A stretch of 64,000 nucleotides of DNA from contig CP001769.1 in assembly GCA_000024525.1 (NCBI GenBank), positions 2,900,001 through 2,964,000 of the forward strand. The letters are read 5' to 3'. Position numbers and translations under genes: made by a program. The DNA comes from Spirosoma linguale DSM 74 (lineage in GTDB: Bacteria; Bacteroidota; Bacteroidia; Cytophagales; Spirosomataceae). Position 1 is the first letter of the stretch. Each line of letters begins with the position of its first letter. Below, one piece after another: positions 44,701-53,911 of the stretch. The notes below the pieces were generated by a model. The model was not told where the DNA came from. It worked only from the letters and a program-made list of their open reading frames with translations, and did no database searches.

Positions 44701-46140
44701 ATGAGTTATCAATCCATTCAACAGTTATTAAAAACCGCCCCAACTGGCACAGAAGTGACCGTTAAGGGGTGGGTACGTACCAAGCGGGAAAGTAAAAACG
44801 CAGTCTTTATTGCCCTTAATGATGGCTCTACCATCAATACCATTCAGGCGGTGGCCGAAGCGGGTCAACTTCCCGAAGAAACCCTGAAACTCATCACGAC
44901 CGGTGCTTGCCTGGCCGTTACGGGTCAGTTAGTAGAATCGCAGGGAGCCGGACAGGCGGTTGAGGTTAAAATTGCCAACGTAACTATTTACGGCACCGCC
45001 GACCCCGATAAATATCCGCTGCAACCGAAACGGCACTCGCTGGAGTTCCTGCGCGAAATTGCCCACCTGCGGCCCCGTACCAATACATTCAGCGCTATAT
45101 TACGCATCCGGCATGCCCTGGCCTTCGCCGTCCATAAATACTTCAACGACAATGGGTTCTATTATTTAAACACCCCCATCATTACGGCTTCCGATGCCGA
45201 AGGAGCCGGTGAAATGTTCCGGGTGACAACCCTCGACGCGACGAAGCCTCCTTTAACCGAAGACGGTAAGGTCGATTATAGCCAGGACTTCTTTGGCCGC
45301 GAAACCAACCTGACGGTATCCGGTCAGTTGGAAGGTGAACTGGGCGCAATGGCACTGGGTAAAATTTATACGTTTGGCCCCACGTTCCGGGCCGAAAACT
45401 CCAACACCACCCGCCACCTTGCCGAGTTCTGGATGATTGAGCCCGAAATGGCCTTTTATGAACTGGAAGACAACATGAATCTGGCCGAGGATTTTGTCAA
45501 AACCGTTATCCGGTACGCGCTGCAACACTGCGCCGACGACCTTGCCTTCCTGGATTCGCGGTTGAAAGATGAAGAGAAGACCAAAAAGAAAGAAGAACAA
45601 AGTGAACTAGGCTTACTCGAAAAACTTCAGTTTGTGATCAGCAACGAATTTGTTCGGCTGACGTATACCGAAGCCATCGACATTCTGGTGAATTCCAAAC
45701 CGGCGAAGAAAGGTCAGTTCCAGTACGAAGTAAGCTGGGGCGTCGATCTGCAGTCAGAGCATGAGCGGTATCTGGTAGAAAAGCATTTCAAGAAACCGGT
45801 GATCCTGACCAACTACCCCCGCGAAATCAAAGCGTTTTACATGAAGCAAGATCCGGATGGTAAAACTGTGCGGGCCATGGACGTTCTGTTTCCGGGAATC
45901 GGCGAAATCATTGGTGGTTCCCAGCGTGAGGACGACCTCGACAAGCTCACCGCCCGAATGCAGGAAGTAGGCATTGAACCCGAAGCGTTATGGTGGTATC
46001 TGGATACGCGCCGATTCGGTTCGGCACCCCACGCCGGCTTTGGCCTCGGCTTCGAGCGGCTGGTGTTGTTCGTAACGGGTATGGGCAACATCCGCGATGT
46101 GATCCCCTTCCCGCGTGCTCCGAAAACGGCTGAATTTTAG
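44701..46140 (+). CDS. asnS: asparaginyl-tRNA synthetase
   Basis: Class IIb enzyme that charges tRNA-Asn. The ATG at 44701 ([19 protein letters not shown]) gives 479 residues; the upstream frame has no family match. OB-fold anticodon domain about 15-110 ([24 protein letters not shown]), class II motif 2 in [25 protein letters not shown], motif 3 in [29 protein letters not shown]. An insertion with charged helices ([14 protein letters not shown]) is known in AsnRS. It has its own promoter and is followed by nuoH after a REP-like element. Confidence 0.97.
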   Translation: MSYQSIQQLLKTAPTGTEVTVKGWVRTKRESKNAVFIALNDGSTINTIQAVAEAGQLPEETLKLITTGACLAVTGQLVESQGAGQAVEVKIANVTIYGTADPDKYPLQPKRHSLEFLREIAHLRPRTNTFSAILRIRHALAFAVHKYFNDNGFYYLNTPIITASDAEGAGEMFRVTTLDATKPPLTEDGKVDYSQDFFGRETNLTVSGQLEGELGAMALGKIYTFGPTFRAENSNTTRHLAEFWMIEPEMAFYELEDNMNLAEDFVKTVIRYALQHCADDLAFLDSRLKDEEKTKKKEEQSELGLLEKLQFVISNEFVRLTYTEAIDILVNSKPAKKGQFQYEVSWGVDLQSEHERYLVEKHFKKPVILTNYPREIKAFYMKQDPDGKTVRAMDVLFPGIGEIIGGSQREDDLDKLTARMQEVGIEPEALWWYLDTRRFGSAPHAGFGLGFERLVLFVTGMGNIRDVIPFPRAPKTAEF

Positions 46141-46144
46141 GGTA

Positions 46145-46206
46145 GTGCCGGGCCATAGGCCCGGTAGTGAAACCACTTTTACACACCCGGTCCATAGGCC
46201 CGGCAC
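46145..46206. repeat. paired REP-like GC hairpins between asnS and nuoH
   Basis: Two hairpin units (46148-46164, with perfect 7-base arms around ATA, and about 46187-46203, with one mismatch) carry the same core word CCATAGGCCCGG, and the outer 10-base arms 46145-46154 and 46197-46206 also pair. It covers most of the 72-base gap just ahead of the nuoH start, so it may lie in its leader. Confidence 0.8.
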
Positions 46207-46212
46207 GACAAT

Positions 46213-47295
46213 ATGCTTGCACTCCCCATTTTCCTCGCCCTCGCTTCCGGCTTTGTGGTCGTTGGTGTTTACACCGAACGAAAGGTTTCTGCATTCATGC
46301 AGGACAGGCTTGGTCCGATGGAAACGGGAAAATGGGGATTGCTTCAGCTTTTCGCCGACTTACTCAAACTCCTTCAGAAAGAAGATATTGTGCCCACAGC
46401 GGCCGACCGACGGCTTTTTCTGCTGGCTCCAGCCATTATTTTCGCTTCGGTCTTTGCGGGATTTGCGGTACTTCCCCTGTCGCCGGATTTACAGGGTTCC
46501 GGGGCATCCGTTGGCGTTTTTTACCTGATGGCCATTGTTTCTTTCGACGTGGTCGGTATCCTGATGGCGGGCTGGGGGTCCAATAACAAGTACTCGCTGT
46601 TTGGTGCTATGCGGTCAGTAGCACAGATTATTTCTTACGAAATTCCGCTAGGGCTTACTATTCTGTGCGTGGTCATGATCTGCCAGACGCTCAACCTACA
46701 GACGTTAAGCTTCCAGCAGGGCATTTACACCCACGAAACAAACTACCTTTTCGGCTTAAAAGCGTTGGGCATCGACGTTACTGGCTGGGGGGGTATCTTC
46801 TCCTGGAACATCCTTCGGAACCCCTTTTTACTCATTGCCTACGTCATCTTTTTCATTTGTACACTAGCCGAAAGCAACCGGGCGCCCTTCGACCTGCCCG
46901 AGGGCGAATCGGAAATCGTGGCCGGCTTTCATACCGAATATTCGGGGATGCGCTTTGCCCTGCTCTACCTGTCTGAGTACGCCATGATGCTGCTGGTCTC
47001 TTTTCTGGGAGCCGTCCTGTTTCTGGGAAGCTGGAATACGCCCCTGCCCAACATCGGGCCGGTCAGACTAGCCGACTGGACGAGCGGAGCACCCGGCACA
47101 CTTTGGGGTAATCTGACAGGCGGGTTCTGGCTGCTTTCCAAAGTGTTTCTTGCGGTATTGCTGCAAATGTGGGTTCGTTGGACATTTCCCCGCGTTCGGG
47201 TCGATCAAATGATGTATTTATGCTGGAAAGTACTGACACCGGTTGGTCTGGTTCTCTTGCTGATATCAGGAATCTGGCGGTTGCTGATGGTGTAA
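46213..47295 (+). CDS. nuoH: NADH-quinone oxidoreductase subunit H
   Basis: Membrane subunit of complex I that links the peripheral arm to the proton pump and lines the quinone channel. 360 residues, about eight or nine membrane segments. Conserved loops are present: YTERKVSAFMQDRLGPM, TLAESNRAPFDLPEGESEIVAGFHTEYSG, and the C-terminal YLCWKVLTPVG. The start at 46213 has no upstream frame. No other nuo gene lies within this window, so this nuoH is separate from the rest of the complex, at least on this stretch. It could also belong to a hydrogenase-like complex, but the motifs fit complex I. Confidence 0.92.
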   Translation: MLALPIFLALASGFVVVGVYTERKVSAFMQDRLGPMETGKWGLLQLFADLLKLLQKEDIVPTAADRRLFLLAPAIIFASVFAGFAVLPLSPDLQGSGASVGVFYLMAIVSFDVVGILMAGWGSNNKYSLFGAMRSVAQIISYEIPLGLTILCVVMICQTLNLQTLSFQQGIYTHETNYLFGLKALGIDVTGWGGIFSWNILRNPFLLIAYVIFFICTLAESNRAPFDLPEGESEIVAGFHTEYSGMRFALLYLSEYAMMLLVSFLGAVLFLGSWNTPLPNIGPVRLADWTSGAPGTLWGNLTGGFWLLSKVFLAVLLQMWVRWTFPRVRVDQMMYLCWKVLTPVGLVLLLISGIWRLLMV

Positions 47296-47378
47296 ACCGC
47301 AACCGCCTAAATAGCCCTCACTTACGATACAACACACTAGCATACAGGGAGTTGAGAGTATAAAACGACACCAGCATC

Positions 47379-48194
47379 ATGGAATCCCGATGGCAACGTT
47401 TTCGGCACAGACTGCACGAGATAATCTTCGAAGCCGATACCTGGGCTGGCCGGGCTTTCGACATTACGCTGCTTTTTTTGATAATGCTGAGTGTACTCGC
47501 TGTTATTCTGGAGAGCATTCCCTCTCTGGCCCGTTCGTATGGGGAATACTTCGATAGCATAGAGTGGCTTTTCACCGGCCTGTTTACCGTTGAGTACCTG
47601 CTCCGTATCATCAGTATCCGTCAGCCCCTGCGCTACATGACCAGCTTTTTCGGGCTCGTCGATTTACTGGCTATTTTACCGAGTTACCTTGGCTTGTTTT
47701 TATTTGGGGCGCATGAGCTGGCGGCCGTCCGTATTCTCAGGCTGCTCCGTATTTTTCGAATCCTGAAACTGGGCGAATACACCTCAGCCGCGTCAATACT
47801 CGCCTATTCATTACGCGAAAGCCGGGCCAAAATTACCGTCTTCTTCGTCGCCATTTTTACGTTAGTTGTTACACTTGGCTCTATGATGTATGTAGTAGAA
47901 GGGCACGCCAACGGCTTTGAGAGCATACCACTGAGTATCTATTGGGCGGTTATTACGATAACCACTGTCGGCTACGGCGATATTGTACCGAGCACCGCTA
48001 TGGGCAAATTCATCGCTACCATTATCATGCTACTCGGGTATGTCATTATCGCGGTACCAACCGGTATCGTAGCGGTCAGTTTAACCACAGCTAACAAAAA
48101 GCACGAGATTTCAACCCAGGCTTGTCCAAATTGCGGACGGCAGGGCCATGATCCCGATGCGGTTCATTGCAAATACTGTGGAGCTGCCCTGTAA
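47379..48194 (+). CDS. voltage-gated potassium channel with C-terminal zinc ribbon
   Basis: Six-segment Kv-like channel: a voltage sensor in the first four segments, with S4 arginines in VRILRLLRIFRILKLG, then the pore loop with the selectivity filter TITTVGYGDIVP. At the C-terminus is a four-cysteine zinc ribbon (CPNC at about 248-251 and CKYC at about 264-267), after a short cytoplasmic linker. 271 residues, usual for bacterial Kv channels, which form tetramers. The ribbon may regulate gating, sense metals or redox, or help assembly. Genomic neighbours give no clue. Confidence 0.9.
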   Translation: MESRWQRFRHRLHEIIFEADTWAGRAFDITLLFLIMLSVLAVILESIPSLARSYGEYFDSIEWLFTGLFTVEYLLRIISIRQPLRYMTSFFGLVDLLAILPSYLGLFLFGAHELAAVRILRLLRIFRILKLGEYTSAASILAYSLRESRAKITVFFVAIFTLVVTLGSMMYVVEGHANGFESIPLSIYWAVITITTVGYGDIVPSTAMGKFIATIIMLLGYVIIAVPTGIVAVSLTTANKKHEISTQACPNCGRQGHDPDAVHCKYCGAAL

Positions 48195-48321
48195 GTTACC
48201 GACTGGCATTTTCACTTTAACTAAATTCTACTTTCTATTTTAAAAGCGTACTGGCCTGGTAACTATTCTCATCTTGTTGAGTTCGATTAGAAGATAAACA
48301 GTAATTTTTCCTTCTACTTCG

Positions 48322-48329
48322 TAAATTTG
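48322..48329 (+). promoter_or_regulatory. -7 box upstream of the PAP2-like gene
   Basis: TAAATTTG matches TAnnTTTG and lies 20 bases before the ATG at 48349, so the leader is short. No -33 TTTG at the right distance was seen. Confidence 0.5.
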
Positions 48330-48348
48330 CGGCCTTTTACAAGTTTAC

Positions 48349-49023
48349 ATGTCCATTCTAACACCTAATCCAATCGGCGATTTTGTCTGGCAAAAAGCCT
48401 GGCAATTCCCGGCATTCCGCAAGAAATTCATTCTGGGCATTATCCTCGTTTTGATTTTGTTGCTCACATTTCCGTATTTCTTTCAAACGATTCAGCAGCA
48501 TTCGGGACCGGTCTTAAACGACTGGGTGCTTAATCAGATACCCGCCCAGGATGTATCACTCGGTATCTTTTTATCAATATGGGCAACGGCTTTATTATTG
48601 GTGATCCGCGCCCGCCGAAGTCCCGCCATTTTTATGATGTTCATCTACAGCTACCTGATTGTCAGCCTGTCACGAATGATCAGTATCAACCTGTTGCCCC
48701 TCGATCCACCGGTAGGGCTTATTCCGCTGATCGACCCGCTGAGTAATGCCTTTTATGGCAAGACGTTCATCACCAAAGATTTATTTTATTCAGGCCATAC
48801 ATCCACTATCTTCCTGATGTTCTTATGCTTACGCCGACGGTGGGACCGCCTTTTTGCCTTTATTAGCACCCTCATTGTGGGTAGTTTACTGCTGGTTCAA
48901 CACGTCCATTATACTATTGATGTGCTGGGTGCATTTGTCTTCACTTATCCACTTTACTGGCTTGGAAAAAAGTTCGCTCTGAGCGGCTGGAACACGCTTA
49001 CTATAAAGGATAACAAGGCTTAG
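48349..49023 (+). CDS. PAP2-like / sphingomyelin-synthase-related membrane phosphatase
   Basis: 224 residues, about six membrane segments. Motifs of the PAP2 C-terminal type are seen: SGHTSTIFL (catalytic His) and HVHYTIDVLGAFV (second His and Asp); this pattern is shared with the SMS-related PAP2_C family. Likely acts on a lipid phosphate or transfers a head group; Cytophagales make sphingolipids, so a role there is conceivable but is inference. Its 3' end overlaps the end of the convergent Omp85-type gene by four bases. Confidence 0.78.
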   Translation: MSILTPNPIGDFVWQKAWQFPAFRKKFILGIILVLILLLTFPYFFQTIQQHSGPVLNDWVLNQIPAQDVSLGIFLSIWATALLLVIRARRSPAIFMMFIYSYLIVSLSRMISINLLPLDPPVGLIPLIDPLSNAFYGKTFITKDLFYSGHTSTIFLMFLCLRRRWDRLFAFISTLIVGSLLLVQHVHYTIDVLGAFVFTYPLYWLGKKFALSGWNTLTIKDNKA

Positions 49024-50159
49024 AACGCTTCGCCTAACTGAAAGTACAGTCCGTGGGAACGACTCCGCCCAATTCCCCATCCATAATCGACGCGGAGGTT
49101 AAGCCGCTCTTTACGATTAAGCGCCAGCCGTAATCCTCCGCCGTAGGAATAGTTAAGGTCCTGAAAATTCAGGTCGCTCAACTGATTTCCCACATTACCA
49201 ACGCCGGCAAATCCTACGGCGCCAAGTCGCCAGATTATCGGAACCCTGTATTCGGCCTGGACCACCACTTGGTTCTTACTGCGGTAACGACCGTCGTAGA
49301 ACCCTCTCATGCTATTTGAGCCGCCAAAGCTCGCCAGACTCCGCAGGGGGGTATCGCCCGCATTGAAAAAGCCATACGCCTGAATAGCGAGCACCTGCTG
49401 CCGGTAAAGCTGAATAAAACGCCGAAAATCAACCACATAGTTGGTATAGCGAAAGTCTGAACCCAGAATCGGCGAAAAGGTATTGAAATAAACTTGTAAA
49501 AAACCACCTCTATCAGGGGCAAAAGCATTATTTCGGGAATCGTAGGTGATACTCAGCCCACCACCCGACACATGGTAGGGATTCCGACCAGGCACAGCCA
49601 ACTGGTCGAAAAGGCCACCGGGCATATACTCTACGTCCAGCAAGCGCTGGTATTCATACAGTATGCCCACAAATATTCGCTCTCTGAGCTTGCGCTGAGC
49701 GTGTAGATATATGTAATACTGCTGGAAGGTGTAGGCCTCTTCCTGGCTGTCCGGCGCATCTTTACCCAGGCCCCAGAACTTATCCGGAAAATGGCTGTAG
49801 GATAGTTGATAATTCAGAATTACCCGTTCGCCGGGGAAATAAGTGGTACCATTGATGGCCGCGATAAATTGTTTGCGCAACGAGTACAGGGCGAGCATCT
49901 GCGCATTGGATGTTCGGGTGATGGTATCGTGCCGGTTGAATCGGAATGTAAAAGAGCCCGCCAACCCAATCGACCAATCTGTTTCAATAGATCGGGCAAT
50001 TAAGGGTAGAAGTAGGGTATTTCTGGTTTTTACAAGTTGATTTGGTACGGCTTCCCGGGGTAACTTCAAACTATCTGACTGACCGAATGAGGCACCCAAC
50101 CCTCCTGCCAACAAGCTGATTAACAGCAAAATCAACCTCTTATAAAGTGAACTATACAC
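49020..50159 (-). CDS. Omp85/BamA-type outer-membrane beta-barrel, no POTRA domains
   Basis: 379 residues: a signal peptide (about 1-26, ending ASFGQS) and a 16-strand-type barrel. The signature of the L6 loop is MRGFYDGRYR (the conserved VRGY/F-like Arg), with SYGGGLRLALNRKERLNLRVDYGWG in the last strands and a C-terminal Phe (QLGEAF). There is no POTRA region (the barrel begins about residue 50), so it is a short patatin-less D15-like channel rather than BamA itself. It could insert proteins or transport lipids; not known. Convergent with the PAP2-like gene. Confidence 0.8.
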   Translation of the reverse strand: MYSSLYKRLILLLISLLAGGLGASFGQSDSLKLPREAVPNQLVKTRNTLLLPLIARSIETDWSIGLAGSFTFRFNRHDTITRTSNAQMLALYSLRKQFIAAINGTTYFPGERVILNYQLSYSHFPDKFWGLGKDAPDSQEEAYTFQQYYIYLHAQRKLRERIFVGILYEYQRLLDVEYMPGGLFDQLAVPGRNPYHVSGGGLSITYDSRNNAFAPDRGGFLQVYFNTFSPILGSDFRYTNYVVDFRRFIQLYRQQVLAIQAYGFFNAGDTPLRSLASFGGSNSMRGFYDGRYRSKNQVVVQAEYRVPIIWRLGAVGFAGVGNVGNQLSDLNFQDLNYSYGGGLRLALNRKERLNLRVDYGWGIGRSRSHGLYFQLGEAF

Positions 50160-50234
50160 AAGAACTCAAATGACCGTTTATTAAAGTCACATTAATTAAA
50201 TTGCGGCAAAGTAATCCTAAAATTGTAAATTTCG

Positions 50235-50242
50235 TAGATTTG
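50235..50242 (+). promoter_or_regulatory. -7 box upstream of the PhyH gene
   Basis: TAGATTTG matches TAnnTTTG, 95 bases before the ATG at 50338, giving a leader of about 90 bases. The -33 element is not clear. It lies in the gap divergent to the Omp85-type gene. Confidence 0.45.
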
Positions 50243-50337
50243 AGCCTTTAATAAACCGTTAAACTTGCGTTCATCCAGTTAGAGCGCGGTCGCCGGTCGG
50301 CATCAAGGATGGAACCTCCGAATTGTAAACCACCGAT

Positions 50338-51153
50338 ATGAGCAAATTAGACTTGCCGCCCTTTACATTGGGCGAAACGATTACCCCCGAACAACGCCAG
50401 TTTTTCAACAAAAATGGCGTCATCGTATTTCGCAATTTTATTCACCCCGAAACCGTCAAGTTATTCATCAGCGAGGTTGAACGAATAGAGAAAGAATGGC
50501 TTGCCGAAGGACGTGATAAAGTCAACGGTGTACCCCTCAAATTTGGTCAGGACGAAGAGGGAAACCCAATGATTCAGCGGATGTGTTTCCTGTCACAGTA
50601 CAGTACAGCACTCCATGAGTTTTTGCAGGACCCACGCCTGCAAGCCGTTGTTGACCTGCTCCAGCCATACGAAGGACGCATCGCTGAAATTGAAAAAGAT
50701 GGCCTTATTCTGAACCACTACGTTCGGACGCCTAACAGTAAATTTTCGCAGATGGGCTGGCATACGGATAGCCCCCGCGATATTTTCCTGGGTCAGCGGA
50801 TCATGCCGATGCTGAATGTGGGCATTCACCTGAACGCTACGCCTTACGAAAACGGCGGCCTACGCGTTATTCCGGGTACGCACAAGCAGGGCATTTTCAA
50901 AATGCTGTTCCGCAAAAAGTATTTTGTTGATAACGACCCCGACAAACATGAAATCGGATTCGATATCAACGCGGGCGATTTATCGGTACACGATGGTCGG
51001 CTTTGGCACCGGGCGCAGCAGTCGCCTTTCGTTGGTGAAGCGAGCCGTCGGCGGGTGATGTACGTTCCTGTTGTAACGGGTAAGTACATGCCGAAACACG
51101 AAAATAGCAAAACGCCGTTCTATCACCGGTTTATTTCTAAAGTAAACATTTAA
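50338..51153 (+). CDS. phytanoyl-CoA dioxygenase (PhyH) family protein
   Basis: Fe(II)/2-oxoglutarate oxygenase fold, 271 residues. The iron ligands are the H-x-D of GWHTDSPRD and the distal His in GRLWHRAQQS, with an Arg nearby for 2-oxoglutarate. Motif ENGGLRVIPGTHKQG is typical of the family. Bacterial members hydroxylate small lipids, amino acids or natural products; this one has no substrate clue. Its stop is 2 bases from the 8-base-unit hairpin. Next gene in the same direction is an SDR, 121 bases on. Confidence 0.85.
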   Translation: MSKLDLPPFTLGETITPEQRQFFNKNGVIVFRNFIHPETVKLFISEVERIEKEWLAEGRDKVNGVPLKFGQDEEGNPMIQRMCFLSQYSTALHEFLQDPRLQAVVDLLQPYEGRIAEIEKDGLILNHYVRTPNSKFSQMGWHTDSPRDIFLGQRIMPMLNVGIHLNATPYENGGLRVIPGTHKQGIFKMLFRKKYFVDNDPDKHEIGFDINAGDLSVHDGRLWHRAQQSPFVGEASRRRVMYVPVVTGKYMPKHENSKTPFYHRFISKVNI

Positions 51154-51154
51154 T

Positions 51155-51257
51155 AGTCAGTAAGTCGATAAGTTAGTAAGTCCGTAAGTAGTTGATGCCG
51201 AAGTAACACTCATGCGTCAGCCACTTACGGACTTACTAACTTATCGATTTACTGACT
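51155..51257. repeat. 35-bp-arm inverted repeat made of 8-base units
   Basis: Arms 51155-51189 and 51223-51257 pair over 35 bases with one mismatch around a 33-base loop. The left arm reads as degenerate octamers: AGTCAGTA, AGTCGATA, AGTTAGTA, AGTCCGTA. It starts 2 bases after the PhyH stop, so it is probably the 3' end of that mRNA. No T-run follows. Confidence 0.9.
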
Positions 51258-51273
51258 TCATCATTTAATTCTC

Positions 51274-52047
51274 ATGGCCTACGCCTTAATTACAGGAGCC
51301 AGTAAAGGCATTGGCCTGGCCATTGCCCGGGAACTGGCCCGCCGAAAGTTTGATCTGTTACTGGTGGCCCGATCCGAATCGCTGCTACAGCAGATTGCGG
51401 GTCAGCTAGCCAACGAACATGGCATCAAAACCGATTACCTGGGCGTTGACCTGGCCGAAACGGGTGCTGCCCAAAAGCTTTTCGACTGGTGCAGTCAAAA
51501 ACAGTACTCGGTTCAGATGCTGGTCAATAATGCTGGATACGGATTGAGTGGCCCTTTCGAGAAACACGCCCTTGCTGAGCACATCAACATGATGAATGTT
51601 AACATGACGGCGCTCATTGAGCTAAGTTATCTGTTCTTACCGCAGCTCCGGCAACAGTCCAAAGCGTATATCCTGAATATTGGCAGTTCAGCGGCTTATC
51701 AGGCTGTACCAAAATTAAGCCTTTACTCAGCCTCTAAATCATTCGTCCTCCAGTTTAGCCGCGGCCTGCATCAGGAGCTGAAACGGACATCCGTTTCGGT
51801 AACCTGCGTCTGTCCGGGTTCTACCGACACCAACTTTGTTGATCGGGCACAGATCGGCGACAAGGGACGAAAAGCCGCTGAGAAAGTAAATATGACGCCC
51901 GAAGAAGTAGCCCGGCAGGCTGTAGAAGCTACTCTGGCCGGGAAAACCGAAGTCGTAACCGGATTCCTCAATAAAGCCGGGAAGTTCATGGCCTGGTTGC
52001 TGCCCAAAGGGCTGGTCGAGCAAACGGCCGGAAGTATTTACGAGTAA
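51274..52047 (+). CDS. SDR-family NAD(P)-dependent oxidoreductase
   Basis: 257-residue Rossmann enzyme of the classical short-chain dehydrogenase type. Cofactor motif GASKGIG at residues 8-14, NNAGYG at about 87, catalytic Ser in IGSSAAYQ and Tyr/Lys in YSASK. The layout is close to DltE/YqjQ-like reductases. Substrate unknown. It lies downstream of the PhyH gene; the hairpin between makes joint transcription uncertain. Followed by a good terminator at 52069-52102. Confidence 0.9.
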   Translation: MAYALITGASKGIGLAIARELARRKFDLLLVARSESLLQQIAGQLANEHGIKTDYLGVDLAETGAAQKLFDWCSQKQYSVQMLVNNAGYGLSGPFEKHALAEHINMMNVNMTALIELSYLFLPQLRQQSKAYILNIGSSAAYQAVPKLSLYSASKSFVLQFSRGLHQELKRTSVSVTCVCPGSTDTNFVDRAQIGDKGRKAAEKVNMTPEEVARQAVEATLAGKTEVVTGFLNKAGKFMAWLLPKGLVEQTAGSIYE

Positions 52048-52068
52048 ACGTGTATCGTATAAACTCCC

Positions 52069-52102
52069 AAAGACCGCTCTCTGCTACAGGGCGGTCTTTT
52101 TT
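52069..52102 (+). terminator. intrinsic terminator of the SDR gene
   Basis: Arms 52069-52077 and 52091-52099 with a run of T immediately after; a textbook rho-independent terminator 22 bases after the SDR stop. Confidence 0.9.
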
Positions 52103-52330
52103 CTGTTGAATCAGGTAAGCATTTGCAACCCAATTAACTGATCAAAACCATATTTCTGGTTAGACAACCACTAGTGAACCCACCAAACGGGTAGCTAATG
52201 GCCTAAGATTCGTTACAATGGCACTTTATTTGTGATACTGCCGTTGTACCCATATAACTTTATGAAGACGTTGGATGCTGGACTCTGATTTTTTACCCTA
52301 TTCCATTGCCTGCCGACGTCCATCCAACAC

Positions 52331-53788
52331 ATGCAATTTTCCGAATTATCATTAATTGACCCTATCCTGAAGGCCCTAACCGAAGAAGGATACACCAACC
52401 CGACACCCATCCAGGAAAAAGCCATACCAATCTTGTTAAGCCGCCGGGACCTATTAGGCTGCGCCCAAACCGGAACTGGTAAAACAGCCGCTTTTGCCAT
52501 CCCTATTTTACAACTGCTAAGCGAAGAACGGAGCAAAAGTACTGGCGGTCCACGCCGGATCAAAACCCTCATTCTAACCCCCACCCGCGAGTTAGCCATT
52601 CAGATCGCCGAAAGCTTTACAGCCTATGGCCGTCACCTGAACATCCGTAATACGGTTATTTTTGGTGGTGTTTCGCAACATTCGCAGGTGAACACGCTCA
52701 AAGCGGGTGTTGATGTGCTGATTGCTACCCCCGGCCGTTTGCTCGATCTCATGAACCAGGGCTTTATATCGCTTCGGGATGTACAGTTCTTTGTCCTTGA
52801 CGAAGCCGACCGGATGCTGGATATGGGCTTTATCCATGACGTTAAGAAAGTCATCACCAAATTGCCTACGCATCGGCAGTCGCTGTTTTTCTCAGCAACG
52901 ATGCCCCCCGATGTTGCCAAGCTAGCTGATACGATCTTAAATAACCCCGCCAAAGTAGAAGTAACACCCGTATCCTCTACGGCCGATACTATTGAACAGG
53001 CTATGTATTTTGTCGGAAAAGAAGATAAGCGTAAACTGCTTGTTCATATCCTCGACGATAAAAACATCAAATCTGCGCTGGTTTTCGCCCGTACCAAACA
53101 TGGTGCCGACAAAGTCGTAAAAGACTTGCTGAAGGCGGGTATCGGTGCTGAAGCCATCCATGGCAACAAGTCGCAAAATGCCCGCCAGCGTGCCCTCTCG
53201 AACTTCAAAAGCCGGGAAACGCGGGTGCTGGTTGCAACCGATATTGCCGCTCGTGGTATCGACGTCGACGAACTGTCGCACGTGATCAACTACGAACTGC
53301 CTAATATTCCGGAAACGTACGTTCACCGGATTGGCCGGACGGGCCGTGCAGGCCATGATGGGATTGCCCTGTCGTTCTGCGACGCCGAAGAAACTGAGTA
53401 TCTGCGCGACATCCATAAGCTGATTGGCAAACGGGTTCCGGTAATTGACAACCATCCTTACGTACTCGACATTGCTACGGCAACCGTTACTCCGGCTCCT
53501 GCCCGACAGGGACAAGGTCGGGGTGGCAACGGCGGCAATCGGAACGGGGGTGGTCGTTCGGGCGGTTCCGGTTCGTTCAATCGGAACGGGAACAACAATA
53601 ACAGCCGTCGGGCAGATAACAGCGGACCAGCCCGCTCAACAGACCAACGGTCTTCGTCTTCGGACGGTTCTTACCGTCGGGATGAAAACAGTGCACCGAA
53701 ACGACCCAGCAGTCGTCCGTCGCAGCCCCAAAGCCGGGGCACTGGCAACAGTCGCTTTAGTAACTCCAGTTCTGATAAAAATTATTAA
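52331..53788 (+). CDS. rhlE: DEAD-box RNA helicase RhlE-like with Gly/Arg/Asn-rich tail
   Basis: ATP-dependent RNA helicase for ribosome or mRNA remodelling, often cold-induced. 485 residues: two RecA domains with AQTGTGKT (Walker A, 45-52), DEAD box ([11 protein letters not shown]), SAT motif III and [10 protein letters not shown] (motif VI). The last 100 residues are disordered and rich in Gly, Arg, Asn and Ser ([14 protein letters not shown]). Such a tail is common in Bacteroidota DEAD-box proteins and can drive RNA binding or condensates. Start MQFSELSLI agrees with the family. A 280-base gap upstream could hold a cold-shock leader. Confidence 0.93.
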   Translation: MQFSELSLIDPILKALTEEGYTNPTPIQEKAIPILLSRRDLLGCAQTGTGKTAAFAIPILQLLSEERSKSTGGPRRIKTLILTPTRELAIQIAESFTAYGRHLNIRNTVIFGGVSQHSQVNTLKAGVDVLIATPGRLLDLMNQGFISLRDVQFFVLDEADRMLDMGFIHDVKKVITKLPTHRQSLFFSATMPPDVAKLADTILNNPAKVEVTPVSSTADTIEQAMYFVGKEDKRKLLVHILDDKNIKSALVFARTKHGADKVVKDLLKAGIGAEAIHGNKSQNARQRALSNFKSRETRVLVATDIAARGIDVDELSHVINYELPNIPETYVHRIGRTGRAGHDGIALSFCDAEETEYLRDIHKLIGKRVPVIDNHPYVLDIATATVTPAPARQGQGRGGNGGNRNGGGRSGGSGSFNRNGNNNNSRRADNSGPARSTDQRSSSSDGSYRRDENSAPKRPSSRPSQPQSRGTGNSRFSNSSSDKNY

Positions 53789-53798
53789 GTAAGCCCTG

Positions 53799-53825
53799 AG
53801 CCCCGGATAGCAGCCGGGGCTTTTT
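53799..53825 (+). terminator. intrinsic terminator of rhlE
   Basis: Arms 53799-53806 and 53814-53821 (8 bp, GC-rich) followed by TTTTT; located 10 bases after the stop. Confidence 0.88.
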
Positions 53826-53911
53826 GTTTACCAGCGAATCTGTTCGGGTTGCGTAGAGAAACCATCGTTCGTGCTTTTGACGTAGATTTGTTAGACTACT
53901 CCTTTAGCTTC

